DNA from: Caprella mutica
Taxonomy: Eukaryota; Arthropoda; Malacostraca; Amphipoda; Caprellidae
Direction: 5' to 3'
DNA: 64,000 bases
Assembly (NCBI GenBank): GCA_947561585.1
Contig: CANNZV010000267.1
Coordinates: 248,001-312,000 of the forward strand
The notes under the pieces were generated by a model, which was not told the origin of the DNA, made no database searches, and worked only from the letters and a program-made list of their open reading frames with translations. The number at the start of each line of letters is the position of its first letter. Positions within the stretch are counted from its first letter, which is position 1. This document shows positions 43,792 to 52,150 of the stretch, piece by piece. Both the position numbers and the translations under genes were made by a program.

Positions 43792-45081
43792 TCAAAAGGT
43801 CCATTCCTTAAAATATTCAAGCAGTGCTAAGATGCCATTATAAGAAATAACACAGGAGAAAAAGAGCGCGCCATACAATCCAATTTTCACCCAAATACTC
43901 GTCTCATAGCCTTTCATCACGCTTTTTTTATTGAGCATCAGTATAATACCGAGTATGACAATGGGAAGCACAAATACATTAAATACCTGTGATAAAATCT
44001 GCATTTCAATTGGATTTGAACCAAAAACAGGAACAATTAAGGCAAATAAAGCAGCAATGAAAGTGACTATTTTAAACTGGCGAGAACTGGTGTCTAGTTC
44101 TCCAGATTGGTAATCAGCTAACAACAGTGGAGCAATTAACATACACGGAAATATAGAAGATAGTCCAGCACTTAAAGTTCCAAAAAAGAAGATAGTTACA
44201 GCAAAATTTCCAGCGACGGGTTCTAAGGTATTTGCCATATCCAATACATGTTTGACTGGTTCTCCTTGATGAAATAAAGCCCCGCAAGCGACCGCCATAA
44301 TTGCCCCACTAATAGTAAATATTAGGATGGCAGCAGTAATAGCATCTCTTTTTTGGTCTTTCAGATGGTCTATTGTCCAGCCTTTTCCTTTTACAAAAAG
44401 TGGTCTTGATAGAAAAGTGGCAGCAGCCATAGTCGTGCCGACAAATGCAGCGACCATCATTTTACCTTCCGGAACATCAGGAATAGTAGGCACTAATCCC
44501 ATCACTACATCGGCAGGAAGCGGGTGGACAAAGAATAAAGAAAAGATGAAAGACAGCCCCATTATCGTAACGAAAATGATTAATACCTTTTCGAAGAAGG
44601 AATATTTACCAACCAGCATTATCCCATAAAAAGTGCTAATGATGAGAATAGCTATTCCTAAAACCGTCTCATATTGATGAGCGATAAGTTCTGGGAACTT
44701 TATGGCTAACAATTCAAATATAATATTGGACGAAATGCCCAATATGCCCATCAAAGAATTCCACTGCCCAAAGGTGATACCAATAATGATTAAAATAGCC
44801 AGTATTTTGCCGCCTTTCAGATGTTTTTTAAAGCCATGTAGTGCGGTTTCGCCAGAAATTAAAGCATAATTTCCATAAGCAAACATCAATATTCCAGAAA
44901 ACAAACAACTCAATAAAAGTACCCATAGCAATTGCATTCCGTAGGTACTACCTGCCACAATCATAGAGGTGACACTTCCTGTGCCAATGGTATAACCAAT
45001 AGCGAATATACCGGGACCAAAGCCCAATACCAACGCAATAATCTTCTTTATAATTGACTGTTGTTTTTCTGCTGCTGGCAT
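43792..45081 (-). CDS. Nramp-like inner membrane transporter with non-canonical metal site
   Basis: The 429 residues form about 11 transmembrane helices of the Nramp/LeuT fold. True Nramp metal transporters have a DPGN motif in TM1 and MPH in TM6. Here TM1 reads GPGIFAIGYTIGTGSVTS (residues about 22-39), so Asp, Asn and the Pro-Gly turn are gone, and the TM6 region reads VGTTMAAATFLSRP without MPH. Manganese or iron transport is therefore doubtful. The gene lies inside the alginate operon between PL6 and KDPG aldolase, which suggests transport of a uronate, keto-deoxysugar or cosubstrate ion. Similar Nramp-related genes are seen in Bacteroidota carbohydrate clusters. Fold call is firm, substrate unknown. 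Confidence 0.82.
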   Translation of the reverse strand: MPAAEKQQSIIKKIIALVLGFGPGIFAIGYTIGTGSVTSMIVAGSTYGMQLLWVLLLSCLFSGILMFAYGNYALISGETALHGFKKHLKGGKILAILIIIGITFGQWNSLMGILGISSNIIFELLAIKFPELIAHQYETVLGIAILIISTFYGIMLVGKYSFFEKVLIIFVTIMGLSFIFSLFFVHPLPADVVMGLVPTIPDVPEGKMMVAAFVGTTMAAATFLSRPLFVKGKGWTIDHLKDQKRDAITAAILIFTISGAIMAVACGALFHQGEPVKHVLDMANTLEPVAGNFAVTIFFFGTLSAGLSSIFPCMLIAPLLLADYQSGELDTSSRQFKIVTFIAALFALIVPVFGSNPIEMQILSQVFNVFVLPIVILGIILMLNKKSVMKGYETSIWVKIGLYGALFFSCVISYNGILALLEYFKEWTF

Positions 45082-45113
45082 GGTTTTGATTTTTTTTTCG
45101 TTAGTTATTTCAT

Positions 45114-45782
45114 CTATTTTTTCAATTCTGCTATCAATTTCAAGGCATTCTTTACATTCGTTTTCAGCGTTTTGACATCTTTCTTCGCCACTATTTCTTT
45201 AGAAATTAACTTAGACCCCATTCCCACACAAGTCACGCCAGCATCAAACCAACCTGACAGGTTTTCGCGTGTTGGGCTGACCCCTCCGGTTGGCATGATG
45301 GATGTCCAAGGCTGCGGGCCTTTAATTCCTTTAACAAAGCCCGGTCCATAGATACCTCCTGGAAAAAGTTTGACAATTTCGCAGCCTAGTTCTTCCGCAC
45401 GACAAATCTCTGTCAGCGAACCACAACCCGGAGACCACAACACTTTTTTGCGATTACAGACGATGGCAATATCTTCCCGTAATACAGGCGTTACCACAAA
45501 ATTTGCCCCGATTTGCATATATAAAGATGCTGCTCCTGCGTCAGTAACAGAACCAACGCCAAGTATCATTTCGGGGAGTTCTTTTTCACAATATTTATTT
45601 AAATCTCTAAAAACTTCATGTGCATAGTCGCCTCGATTGGTAAATTCCAAAAGTCGCGCACCGCCATCATAACAAGCTTTTACAATGGATTTGCATAATT
45701 CTATATCAGCATTATAAAAGAGCGGCACCATGCCCTGCTCTGCCATTTTCGCCGCCACTTGCAGTCTGGTAAATCTTGCCAT
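45114..45782 (-). CDS. eda: 2-keto-3-deoxy-6-phosphogluconate aldolase
   Basis: The 222 residues match class I KDPG/KHG aldolases. The Schiff-base lysine is K138 in CEIVKLFPGG, the catalytic glutamate is E46 in LLEFTNRG, and GVGSVTDAGAASLYMQIGANFVVTP and MPTGGVSP are the substrate and phosphate-binding blocks. It splits KDPG into pyruvate and glyceraldehyde-3-phosphate, the last step of alginate monomer breakdown. It is 32 bp downstream of the KDG kinase gene and 32 bp upstream of the Nramp-like gene, so cotranscribed. No oddities. Confidence 0.95.
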   Translation of the reverse strand: MARFTRLQVAAKMAEQGMVPLFYNADIELCKSIVKACYDGGARLLEFTNRGDYAHEVFRDLNKYCEKELPEMILGVGSVTDAGAASLYMQIGANFVVTPVLREDIAIVCNRKKVLWSPGCGSLTEICRAEELGCEIVKLFPGGIYGPGFVKGIKGPQPWTSIMPTGGVSPTRENLSGWFDAGVTCVGMGSKLISKEIVAKKDVKTLKTNVKNALKLIAELKK

Positions 45783-45814
45783 TTTTAATTAATTTTAAAC
45801 TTAAAAAACATCAT

Positions 45815-46852
45815 TTAGCGCGCTACTCGTCCACTCGCATCGCCACTCATCAATTTTTCTACTTCATCTACTGTCGCCAAATTAGCATCCCCGTAAATAG
45901 TATGTTTTAAACATGAAGCTGCTACCGCAAAATTCAAGGCTTTTTGGTCATCGTTAGGATAATGCATTAAACCATAAATTAAGCCGCCCATAAAGCTATC
46001 TCCGCCGCCGACTCTATCTACAATATCTGTGATTTGGTAAGTTGGTGCTTCAAAAAGTGTTTCGCCATCATATAGCACACCTGACCACGTATTGTGCGAA
46101 GCACTAATAGAGCCACGTAATGTAGTGATGACCTTCTTAGCGCGAGGGAACATTTGTTGTAATTGTTGCAAAACAGATAAGTAAGACTTCGCGTCCACCT
46201 CATGTCCTGCGGTTACGTCCAAACCTTCAGGATGCAATCCGAAATGCTTTTCGGCATCTTCTTCATTTCCTAAAATGATGTCGCAACCTGCCGTCAATTC
46301 GGGCATGACTTCGCTTGGTTCTTTACCATATTTCCACAGTTTCTTACGATAATTCAAGTCTGTAGAAACAGTAACCCCCATTCGATTAGCTACTTGAATA
46401 GCTTCCAAGCAAGCATCTGCGGCACCTTGCGACAGTGCCGGCGTAATGCCCGTCCAATGAAACCAATGCGCATCTTTGAAAATTTCTTCCCAATCAATCA
46501 TGCCTTTTTGAATAGTGGACATGCTAGAATGTGCACGGTCATAAACCACTTTGCTACCACGACTAACGGCTCCTATTTCCAAAAAATAGATGCCTAAACG
46601 TTCTCCTCCTCGTAAAATATGTTGTGTTCCTACATTTCTTTTACGCATTTCCATGAGTGCGCATTCGCCAATATCATTCTTTGGTAATCGAGTGACAAAT
46701 TCTACGGGTACACCATAATTTGCTAAAGAAACGGCAACATTACTTTCGCCACCACCATAGATAACATCAAAAGCCTGTGCTTGTGAAAATCTCTTGTAGC
46801 CTGGAGGCGTGAGACGTAACATTATTTCTCCGAAGGTTACTACTTTTTTCAT
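45815..46852 (-). CDS. kdgK: 2-keto-3-deoxygluconate kinase, PfkB family
   Basis: I use the ATG at 46852 (MKKVVTFGEIMLRLTPP); the frame extends upstream to 46927 but the added 25 residues lack similarity to the family and a typical start. The 345 residues show the PfkB signatures: GGGESNVAVSLANYG near the N-terminus and DRVGGGDSFMGGLIYGL near the C-terminus, which holds the catalytic Asp. It phosphorylates KDG with ATP to KDPG. The cytoplasmic enzyme links the SDR reductase product to the aldolase encoded 32 bp downstream. Context (alginate lyases, KdgF) supports KDG over other PfkB substrates. Confidence 0.92.
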   Translation of the reverse strand: MKKVVTFGEIMLRLTPPGYKRFSQAQAFDVIYGGGESNVAVSLANYGVPVEFVTRLPKNDIGECALMEMRKRNVGTQHILRGGERLGIYFLEIGAVSRGSKVVYDRAHSSMSTIQKGMIDWEEIFKDAHWFHWTGITPALSQGAADACLEAIQVANRMGVTVSTDLNYRKKLWKYGKEPSEVMPELTAGCDIILGNEEDAEKHFGLHPEGLDVTAGHEVDAKSYLSVLQQLQQMFPRAKKVITTLRGSISASHNTWSGVLYDGETLFEAPTYQITDIVDRVGGGDSFMGGLIYGLMHYPNDDQKALNFAVAASCLKHTIYGDANLATVDEVEKLMSGDASGRVAR

Positions 46853-46985
46853 AGTTGAATACGAATTAAAATTTGAATAAAAGGTAGAGAAAGACAAGGG
46901 AAGAATGGTATTTCCTTCCCCTATCATCTTTCTAATTAAATAAACCTTATATGAAACTTATCTTAACTTTATAATGGCACGAGGT

Positions 46986-47741
46986 TTAAGAAAATGCTAA
47001 ACCACCATTAATATCGAAATTGGCACCTGTTACAAATGAGCTACTGTCAGAAGCTAAGTAAACCACTAAATCTGCGACCTCATCTGCTCTACCTTCTCTT
47101 CTTACTGGAGTTTTGCCTGCAACGATTTTACGTATTTCATCTTTGGTAAAATCATCATGAAACTTAGTGGCAATCATACCTGGACAAATCGCATTTACTC
47201 TTATGCCTTTAGGCCCAAGTTCTTTTGCCATGGCTCTGGTAAAAGTCGTTGTAGAACCTTTAGAAGAGGCATACAAAGAAGAACCGCCGCCGCCGCCGTC
47301 TCTTGCTGCAAGAGAAGAAAGGTTGATGATAGAGGTGTTTTTGCCCATTAAAGGTGCAAAAGCTTGCATGACGAAAACAGTAGATTTGAAGTTGACATTC
47401 ATCACTAAATCATAGAAAGCCTCGTCGAACTCTTGTAATGTTTTACGAGCAAAAAGACCGCCCGCATTATTTACTAGAATATGCACCTTGTCTCCAAAAG
47501 CTTTAACTGTTTTTGCCTTTAACTTCTTAATATCCTTTAAATTTGATACATCAGCTTTGACAGCAATGGCTTTGCCTCCAAAAGATTTTATCTCTTTTAC
47601 CGTTTCCTTTGCTCCAGCTTTAGAACTATTGTAGTTCACGACTACTTTTGCTCCTTCTTTTGCTAATTTAACAGATATGGCTCTACCAATGTCTCTACCG
47701 CCGCCAGTTACTACGGCTACTTTTCCTTTAAACTTACTCAT
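46986..47741 (-). CDS. SDR family oxidoreductase, probable DEH reductase
   Basis: The 251 residues have the classical short-chain dehydrogenase pattern: TGGGRDIGR (cofactor binding), NNAGG, the catalytic Ser in NLSS, YASSKG (Tyr-x-x-x-Lys), and ICPGMI. In alginate degraders an SDR reduces 4-deoxy-L-erythro-5-hexoseulose uronate (DEH) to KDG. Position directly upstream of kdgK makes this gene the best candidate here. The basic residues after the first strand (NYNSSKAG) allow NADPH but do not prove it. The following gap of 133 bp to kdgK contains only a weak hairpin. The alternative is a gluconate-5-dehydrogenase-like activity. Confidence 0.85.
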   Translation of the reverse strand: MSKFKGKVAVVTGGGRDIGRAISVKLAKEGAKVVVNYNSSKAGAKETVKEIKSFGGKAIAVKADVSNLKDIKKLKAKTVKAFGDKVHILVNNAGGLFARKTLQEFDEAFYDLVMNVNFKSTVFVMQAFAPLMGKNTSIINLSSLAARDGGGGGSSLYASSKGSTTTFTRAMAKELGPKGIRVNAICPGMIATKFHDDFTKDEIRKIVAGKTPVRREGRADEVADLVVYLASDSSSFVTGANFDINGGLAFS

Positions 47742-47827
47742 TTATTTTTTTTAAATATACTGGTGACTACTTACTACTTTCTAGAGTATTGAGGGGTAAG
47801 TAGTTAAATAGATTTTCAGGCAATTGC

Positions 47828-48586
47828 TTAAATCCCTAATGCTTGACCACCACCAACTTGAATGGTTTCTGCGGTCAAAAAGCCTGCATCTTTACTGGCT
47901 AAGAAAGCGACAACACCAGCAACATCTTCTGGTTGCCCCAATCTTCCAAGCATGATATTATTTGCCCAAGAAGCAAACACTTCTGGCTTCGTTGACTTAA
48001 TTTGCTTATGGAATGGGGTATCAATAGTACCCGGAGATACGGCATTTACTCTAATTCCATATTCCGCCAAATCTTTTGCTAATGCTCTTGTAATGGCATG
48101 AACGCCAGCTTTGGAGGTGCCATAAATTCCAGCTCCAGGTCCTCCTGCATTCCATCCTGCATTGGATGTATAATTGATAATGGTAGGGTCTTCTCCTTTT
48201 TTTAGAAAAGGGATGGCTGCTCTTGATGCAAAAAACACAGAGTCTAAGTTCAATGCCATGACAAATCGGTAAAATTCGGTAGTCATTACTTCAAATCTAG
48301 AACGTCCGCCTAGTCCACCTGCATTATTGACAAGCACATCAATTTTTCCGTATTTTTTACCAATTTTAGTAATATTTTCAGTTACAGCATCTTCTTTTGT
48401 AACATCAAAGCCGTAATACGCAGCCGTAATACCTTCTGCTGTCAGTTCTTTAATTCTTTTAGCTCCGGCCTCATCGTCAATACCGTTTAACACGACAGTA
48501 TATCCGTCTTTTCCTAATCTTTTTGCTACTGCAAAACCAATACCACCTGTGGCACCTGTTATTATAGCTACTCTTGTATTATGCAT
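47828..48586 (-). CDS. SDR family oxidoreductase, second uronate-pathway reductase
   Basis: The 252 residues are another classical SDR with TGATGGIGFAVAK, NNAGG, a Ser in YTSNAGWN, YGTSKAG (Tyr-x-x-x-Lys) and VSPGTIDTPF. It differs clearly from the SDR 86 bp downstream, so this is not a recent duplication. The acidic residues after the beta-2 strand (NGIDDEAG) suggest NADH rather than NADPH preference. The pair could be NADH and NADPH forms of DEH reductase, as in some alginate degraders, or this one may oxidise or reduce another uronate. Gene family firm, substrate uncertain. Confidence 0.82.
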   Translation of the reverse strand: MHNTRVAIITGATGGIGFAVAKRLGKDGYTVVLNGIDDEAGAKRIKELTAEGITAAYYGFDVTKEDAVTENITKIGKKYGKIDVLVNNAGGLGGRSRFEVMTTEFYRFVMALNLDSVFFASRAAIPFLKKGEDPTIINYTSNAGWNAGGPGAGIYGTSKAGVHAITRALAKDLAEYGIRVNAVSPGTIDTPFHKQIKSTKPEVFASWANNIMLGRLGQPEDVAGVVAFLASKDAGFLTAETIQVGGGQALGI

Positions 48587-48645
48587 AATTAATTATTTAT
48601 TTATTGCGTTTCTTAATGAATGCTTTCCGTCAATGAAAGCATATG

Positions 48646-50010
48646 TTAACGATTAGTTTTTGCTTGTAATGGCTCAATTTTAGGGCATAGTAGCCAAATA
48701 CTTGCTATTGCTATTAATGCTAAAGCAGCACCAATAATAAAGGCAGGAGTATAATTACCGCCAGATGTTAGCCAAGGGATAAGTGAAGTTAATACTACTG
48801 CTCCCAACTTAGCTGCCATTCCTGCAAATCCGGCTAAAGTACCAACCGTTTTCTTCCCGAACAAGTCGCTTGGTAATGTTTGTACATTTCCAATAGCAGT
48901 TTGAAATCCGAATAAGATGACTGCCATAATTAGCACTGCACTTACTGGTTCATTGAGGTTTGTTATCCCTAAAACAGTCAATAGAGGATTGACAGATTCG
49001 GCCAATCCGCCCGGATTTGACATAGCTAATAAAGAAGGCAACATAATCAAACAACCCAATGTGATGACTAATTTTCGAGTTTTATCAACTGTCCAACCTG
49101 CTTTAATTCTATTTTGTGCCAATAAACCACCAAACCACGCACCAAACATCGCACCGACATAAGGCACCCAGCCGTAAATACCGATAGTTTTGACATCCAT
49201 ACCGTACACTTCAGATAGGTAAATCGGTATCCAAACCACAAATAGCCACCAAATCGGGTCAATCACCATGGAAGCAATAATCACTCCCCAGCTTTCTTTG
49301 TGACCTAATAATTGGGCAGTAGTTGGGTTATAGCCCTCATCATTTACACCATCTCCATCCACATCTTCTATTTGCTGACCAGAAAGAATATAGTCGCGTT
49401 CTTTTTCTGTTAGCCAAGGATGCGATTTTGGCGGAGCTTTCACTAAAATCATCCACGGAATAAGCCACAGCAAACCTGTTAAACCAACTAAAACAAAGAT
49501 GATTTTCCAACTGAAATAAACCGTCAAATAGGCGATTAAAGGAATGGAAACAATGCCGCCGATAGCTGCGCCCGAGTTAAATAAGCCTTGAGCGAAAGCC
49601 CGCTCTTTAGTCGGAAACCATTCTGCATTTCCTTTGGCTGCACCAGGCCAGTTGCCCGCTTCTGCTATCCCTAAGATGGACCGAAAAATACCAAAACTCA
49701 ATACGCCCTGAGCAATGGCGTGCAAGGCAGTAGCCACCGACCAAACTCCAATAGACAAAGCAAAGCCGAGACGTGTACCAATCCAGTCGAATATTTTTCC
49801 GAAAATAGCTTGACCAAAAGCATAAGAAAAAACAAAAACCACAGAAATCAACGCATAAATTTTTTTGCGTTCGTCATCTGTACTGTCAGGATAAAGGTCT
49901 TGTGCTATATCTGGCCAAAGCACTCCTAAGGACTGCCGATCAATGTAGTTGATAATAGTGGCAATTGCGATTAAAGCAATCACCCACCATCGTAGTCCAC
50001 TTAATTTCAT
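48646..50010 (-). CDS. MFS transporter, hexuronate/anion:cation symporter (ExuT-like) family
   Basis: I use the ATG at 50010 (MKLSGLRWWVIALIAIATI); the frame extends upstream to 50079 without similarity. The 454 residues give about 12 transmembrane helices. TM1 ends in NYIDRQSLGVLWP, typical for the anion:cation symporter (ACS) family that contains the ExuT and GudP hexuronate/glucarate carriers. GIAEAGNWPGAAKGNAEWFPTKERAFAQGLFNSGAAIGG is the ACS-type loop. It likely brings unsaturated uronate or DEH across the inner membrane with H+ or Na+. It lies between kdgF and the SDR genes in the operon. An insertion in the central loop (about residues 210-245) holds an acidic stretch DVDGDGVNDEG. Confidence 0.9.
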   Translation of the reverse strand: MKLSGLRWWVIALIAIATIINYIDRQSLGVLWPDIAQDLYPDSTDDERKKIYALISVVFVFSYAFGQAIFGKIFDWIGTRLGFALSIGVWSVATALHAIAQGVLSFGIFRSILGIAEAGNWPGAAKGNAEWFPTKERAFAQGLFNSGAAIGGIVSIPLIAYLTVYFSWKIIFVLVGLTGLLWLIPWMILVKAPPKSHPWLTEKERDYILSGQQIEDVDGDGVNDEGYNPTTAQLLGHKESWGVIIASMVIDPIWWLFVVWIPIYLSEVYGMDVKTIGIYGWVPYVGAMFGAWFGGLLAQNRIKAGWTVDKTRKLVITLGCLIMLPSLLAMSNPGGLAESVNPLLTVLGITNLNEPVSAVLIMAVILFGFQTAIGNVQTLPSDLFGKKTVGTLAGFAGMAAKLGAVVLTSLIPWLTSGGNYTPAFIIGAALALIAIASIWLLCPKIEPLQAKTNR

Positions 50011-50128
50011 TTTGTTTTTCGTTTTGTTTTGAAATATACTTGCTACTTCTATCCGTTTTGGCAGCTTGTTGTTAAGCAATTAAACCCGAATGGGTTTAAT
50101 TAAAAAATCTTCTTTGGAAGAAATCGTT

Positions 50129-50506
50129 TTAGCTTTCTTTATCTCCAAAATAAGATACTTCGCCACCACTTAAAAAATCTTCTCTTACGGGGCTAAAGGT
50201 GTCAATTAGCATCCCTTCTTCCAAACAAATTGCGCTGTGCAATAAATTAGGTTCAATATATACGCCGTCTCCTCCCTCTATAATTTGCTTTACCCCATCA
50301 ATTTCAAATTCAAATTTACCTGAAACACAATAGGTAGCTTGCGTATGAAAATGTTGGTGAGGAGAACCTAATGCTCCCTTCTCAAATTTTACTTGTACCA
50401 TCATGATTTGGTTGTCATAGCCTAAGAATTTTCTGGATACACCGCCTCCAAGTTCTTCCCATTCCATGCCTTTTGTGATGATGTACTTGTCACTAAATCG
50501 TTGCAT
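50129..50506 (-). CDS. kdgF: KdgF, cupin for linearisation of unsaturated uronates
   Basis: The 125 residues form one cupin domain resembling KdgF: GVSRKFLGYDNQIMMVQVKF, then the metal-binding His cluster in SPHQHFHTQATY, GKFEFEIDG, and LLHSAICLEEGMLIDTFSPVREDFL near the C-terminus. KdgF converts 4,5-unsaturated mannuronate/guluronate or galacturonate to the open ketonised form (DEH or DKI). It is cytoplasmic. It is the first gene of the minus-strand series after the regulator; 260 bp separate it from gntR, with no convincing promoter by consensus in that gap. The metal would be Ni, Fe or Mn by family knowledge. Confidence 0.9.
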   Translation of the reverse strand: MQRFSDKYIITKGMEWEELGGGVSRKFLGYDNQIMMVQVKFEKGALGSPHQHFHTQATYCVSGKFEFEIDGVKQIIEGGDGVYIEPNLLHSAICLEEGMLIDTFSPVREDFLSGGEVSYFGDKES

Positions 50507-50766
50507 TTTTTTAGTTTAATTATTTAATCGAAAGATGATAAACACCTTTTCTATAAGGAATTTTGCAAGAATGGCAATTTATTCTTGAACTATTCCTAAG
50601 CATTTCTGTATTTTATTTCGGTTAAGGCATAATCATGTATGCCAAAGTAGAGACTACTTTAGTAAAGTCGAATTAAACCGATTTGTACGAAAAATGTAAA
50701 ATTGTCTAGGAAGGTCAGAAAAATTTCTTTTTCCTGCTTACCTTGTTTTAGAGTTAGTTTGTCGTT

Positions 50767-51477
50767 TTATTTCTTCATATTTTTGCTGTATTCCAGCACT
50801 TCACTCAAATGCTGTCGCATAGCTTCCGCAGCTTTTTCTGGTTCTTGCTCAATAATATGGTGAAAAATAACTTTATGTTCTTCTAAAGATTTATAGTAGC
50901 GTCCATCCTTACAGATTTCTAGCTGTATAAATTCGTTTATAATATCAGGAACAATAATTAACATCAATGATTTTAGAACAGGGTTTTTGCTTGCTTCCGC
51001 AATTTTTAAATGAAACATCAAATCTTCCTCTACAGCTTGACTGCCCATTTCTACTTTATATTCATATTCTTTTAATGCTTTTCTGATATGCAAGATATCT
51101 TCCTCTGTTCTACGTTCAGCAGCCAATTTTGCAGACTCTACTTCTAAAATCACTCGTGTTTCTACTAGTGCTTTGAAGTCACTATTTTCCATTTTTAAGA
51201 CATCCGTAATCAAGCCTTCCAGAGCTGCAATCCCAATACCTGCCACGATTGTTCCACTCTGTGGTAAGGTTTTCAAAATACCATAAAACTCTAGTTTTTT
51301 GATAGCATCCCGAACATTTGACCTGCCCACTCCAAGTTTAGCAGCCAATTTTCTTTCTGGCGGTAAGCGATCTCCTGGATTTAATTGTCCCGAGGAAATT
51401 AGTTCTCTAATCTGTCTAATTATTTTGTCAACGGGGGTTTCAATAGAAATTTCTTGAAAATTTTTTAATACGTCCAT
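50767..51477 (-). CDS. GntR/FadR family transcriptional regulator of the alginate locus
   Basis: The 236 residues have an N-terminal winged helix-turn-helix (about 10-75; IRELISSGQLNPGDRLPPERKLAAKLGVGRSNVRDAIKKLE) and a C-terminal all-helical FadR-type (FCD) domain (about 90-230) that usually binds a metal and a carboxylated sugar. A relevant His is in MFHLKIAEAS and another in RQHLSEV. Upstream is a consensus promoter (51541-51570), and the palindrome ttggtcaaccaa sits over its start of transcription, implying autorepression. Three more sites lie at 30281-30350 at the old susC promoter. KDG or DEH is a plausible inducer by inference. Confidence 0.92.
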   Translation of the reverse strand: MDVLKNFQEISIETPVDKIIRQIRELISSGQLNPGDRLPPERKLAAKLGVGRSNVRDAIKKLEFYGILKTLPQSGTIVAGIGIAALEGLITDVLKMENSDFKALVETRVILEVESAKLAAERRTEEDILHIRKALKEYEYKVEMGSQAVEEDLMFHLKIAEASKNPVLKSLMLIIVPDIINEFIQLEICKDGRYYKSLEEHKVIFHHIIEQEPEKAAEAMRQHLSEVLEYSKNMKK

Positions 51478-51517
51478 CTTTATCAGTTAGCTTTTAGTCG
51501 GATTTTTAAATTGGTAT

Positions 51518-51529
51518 TTGGTCAACCAA
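51518..51529 (-). promoter_or_regulatory. Operator of the gntR gene
   Basis: ttggtcaaccaa has the TTGGT-NN-ACCAA palindrome shared with 30281-30350, lies 41 bp before the gntR start and just downstream of its -7 box. A TTGGT half site follows at 51511. Binding is inferred. Confidence 0.65.
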
Positions 51530-51540
51530 TTTATAATGAA

Positions 51541-51570
51541 CAAAAGTATTTCATTTTCTGAACTTTACAA
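51541..51570 (-). promoter_or_regulatory. Promoter of the gntR regulator gene
   Basis: Read on the minus strand, TTG (51570-51568), 19 bp, then TACTTTTG (51548-51541) matches TTG-N19-TAnnTTTG. The gene starts 64 bp further on. Confidence 0.7.
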
Positions 51571-51719
51571 ATTTTTTGGCATCAAAAAAAATTAAAACTA
51601 GAAAATTTGCCTATTTATTGGGTTAAATACATCAAAGATTGGTTGGAAGTGCATTGAAATTGTTTGCAAATATCTTTGCTTCTTTGTCCATTTTTGTAAA
51701 AAATACATTTACCTTGTCA

Positions 51720-51790
51720 CGCGGTGGCATCCCCAGTCGCCTCCTGACCTTTTAGTTGTAGAATTGAGAGGCGACTGGAGGGTCACCGCG
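51720..51790. repeat. Long imperfect hairpin of the GGCGAC repeat family
   Basis: cgcggtggcatccccagtcgcctc (stem to 51743) pairs with the inverse at 51768-51790 with one bulge and a few mismatches. gcgcgacgtaaaattgcaaa at the right end matches the element at 58532-58628. It may be a decayed copy of that element. Confidence 0.6.
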
Positions 51791-51919
51791 CGACGTAAAA
51801 TTGCAAAAAAGGTCAAAGAACTATATCTTTTTCGGTCGGGCTTAATTTTTATCGTTCTTTGACAGATTACCTGGAAAAAGAAAAGTGAAATGAAAAACGA
51901 CCGACCTGTCTGGGTACTT

Positions 51920-52083
51920 AAGTGCCTGGACATATTTATTCGTGGAATTTTAGGGCTAAGATTTTTTCGATAGTTTTTTTCAAAAAATCGTTGCATGGCC
52001 GTAGTTACGGAACTATTTTTTTGGAGAAAAATAGTGGAAAAATATCCTCTCAAAATGTCCATATAAATAATGTCACGTACTTA
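51920..52083. repeat. MITE-like element family X, copy C
   Basis: This copy matches copy B (29902-30067) closely over its length, including ggagaaaaatag and ctctcaaaatgtcca; the left terminal repeat reads aagtgcctggacatatttat. It begins in a preserved gggtacttaag end. It ends 67 bp before the next gene. Confidence 0.8.
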
Positions 52084-52150
52084 GGAACGTTGATGTTATT
52101 TTTCTTTTTTCTCCAATTACGGAATTTGTTAGAGAACCAAACAACATAAA

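Noticed and set aside
46852..46927. N-terminal extension of the KDG kinase frame
   Set aside because: The extension does not resemble PfkB proteins; the ATG at 46852 fits the family start. The same reasoning applies to the MFS, dihydroorotase and PorP/SprF frames.
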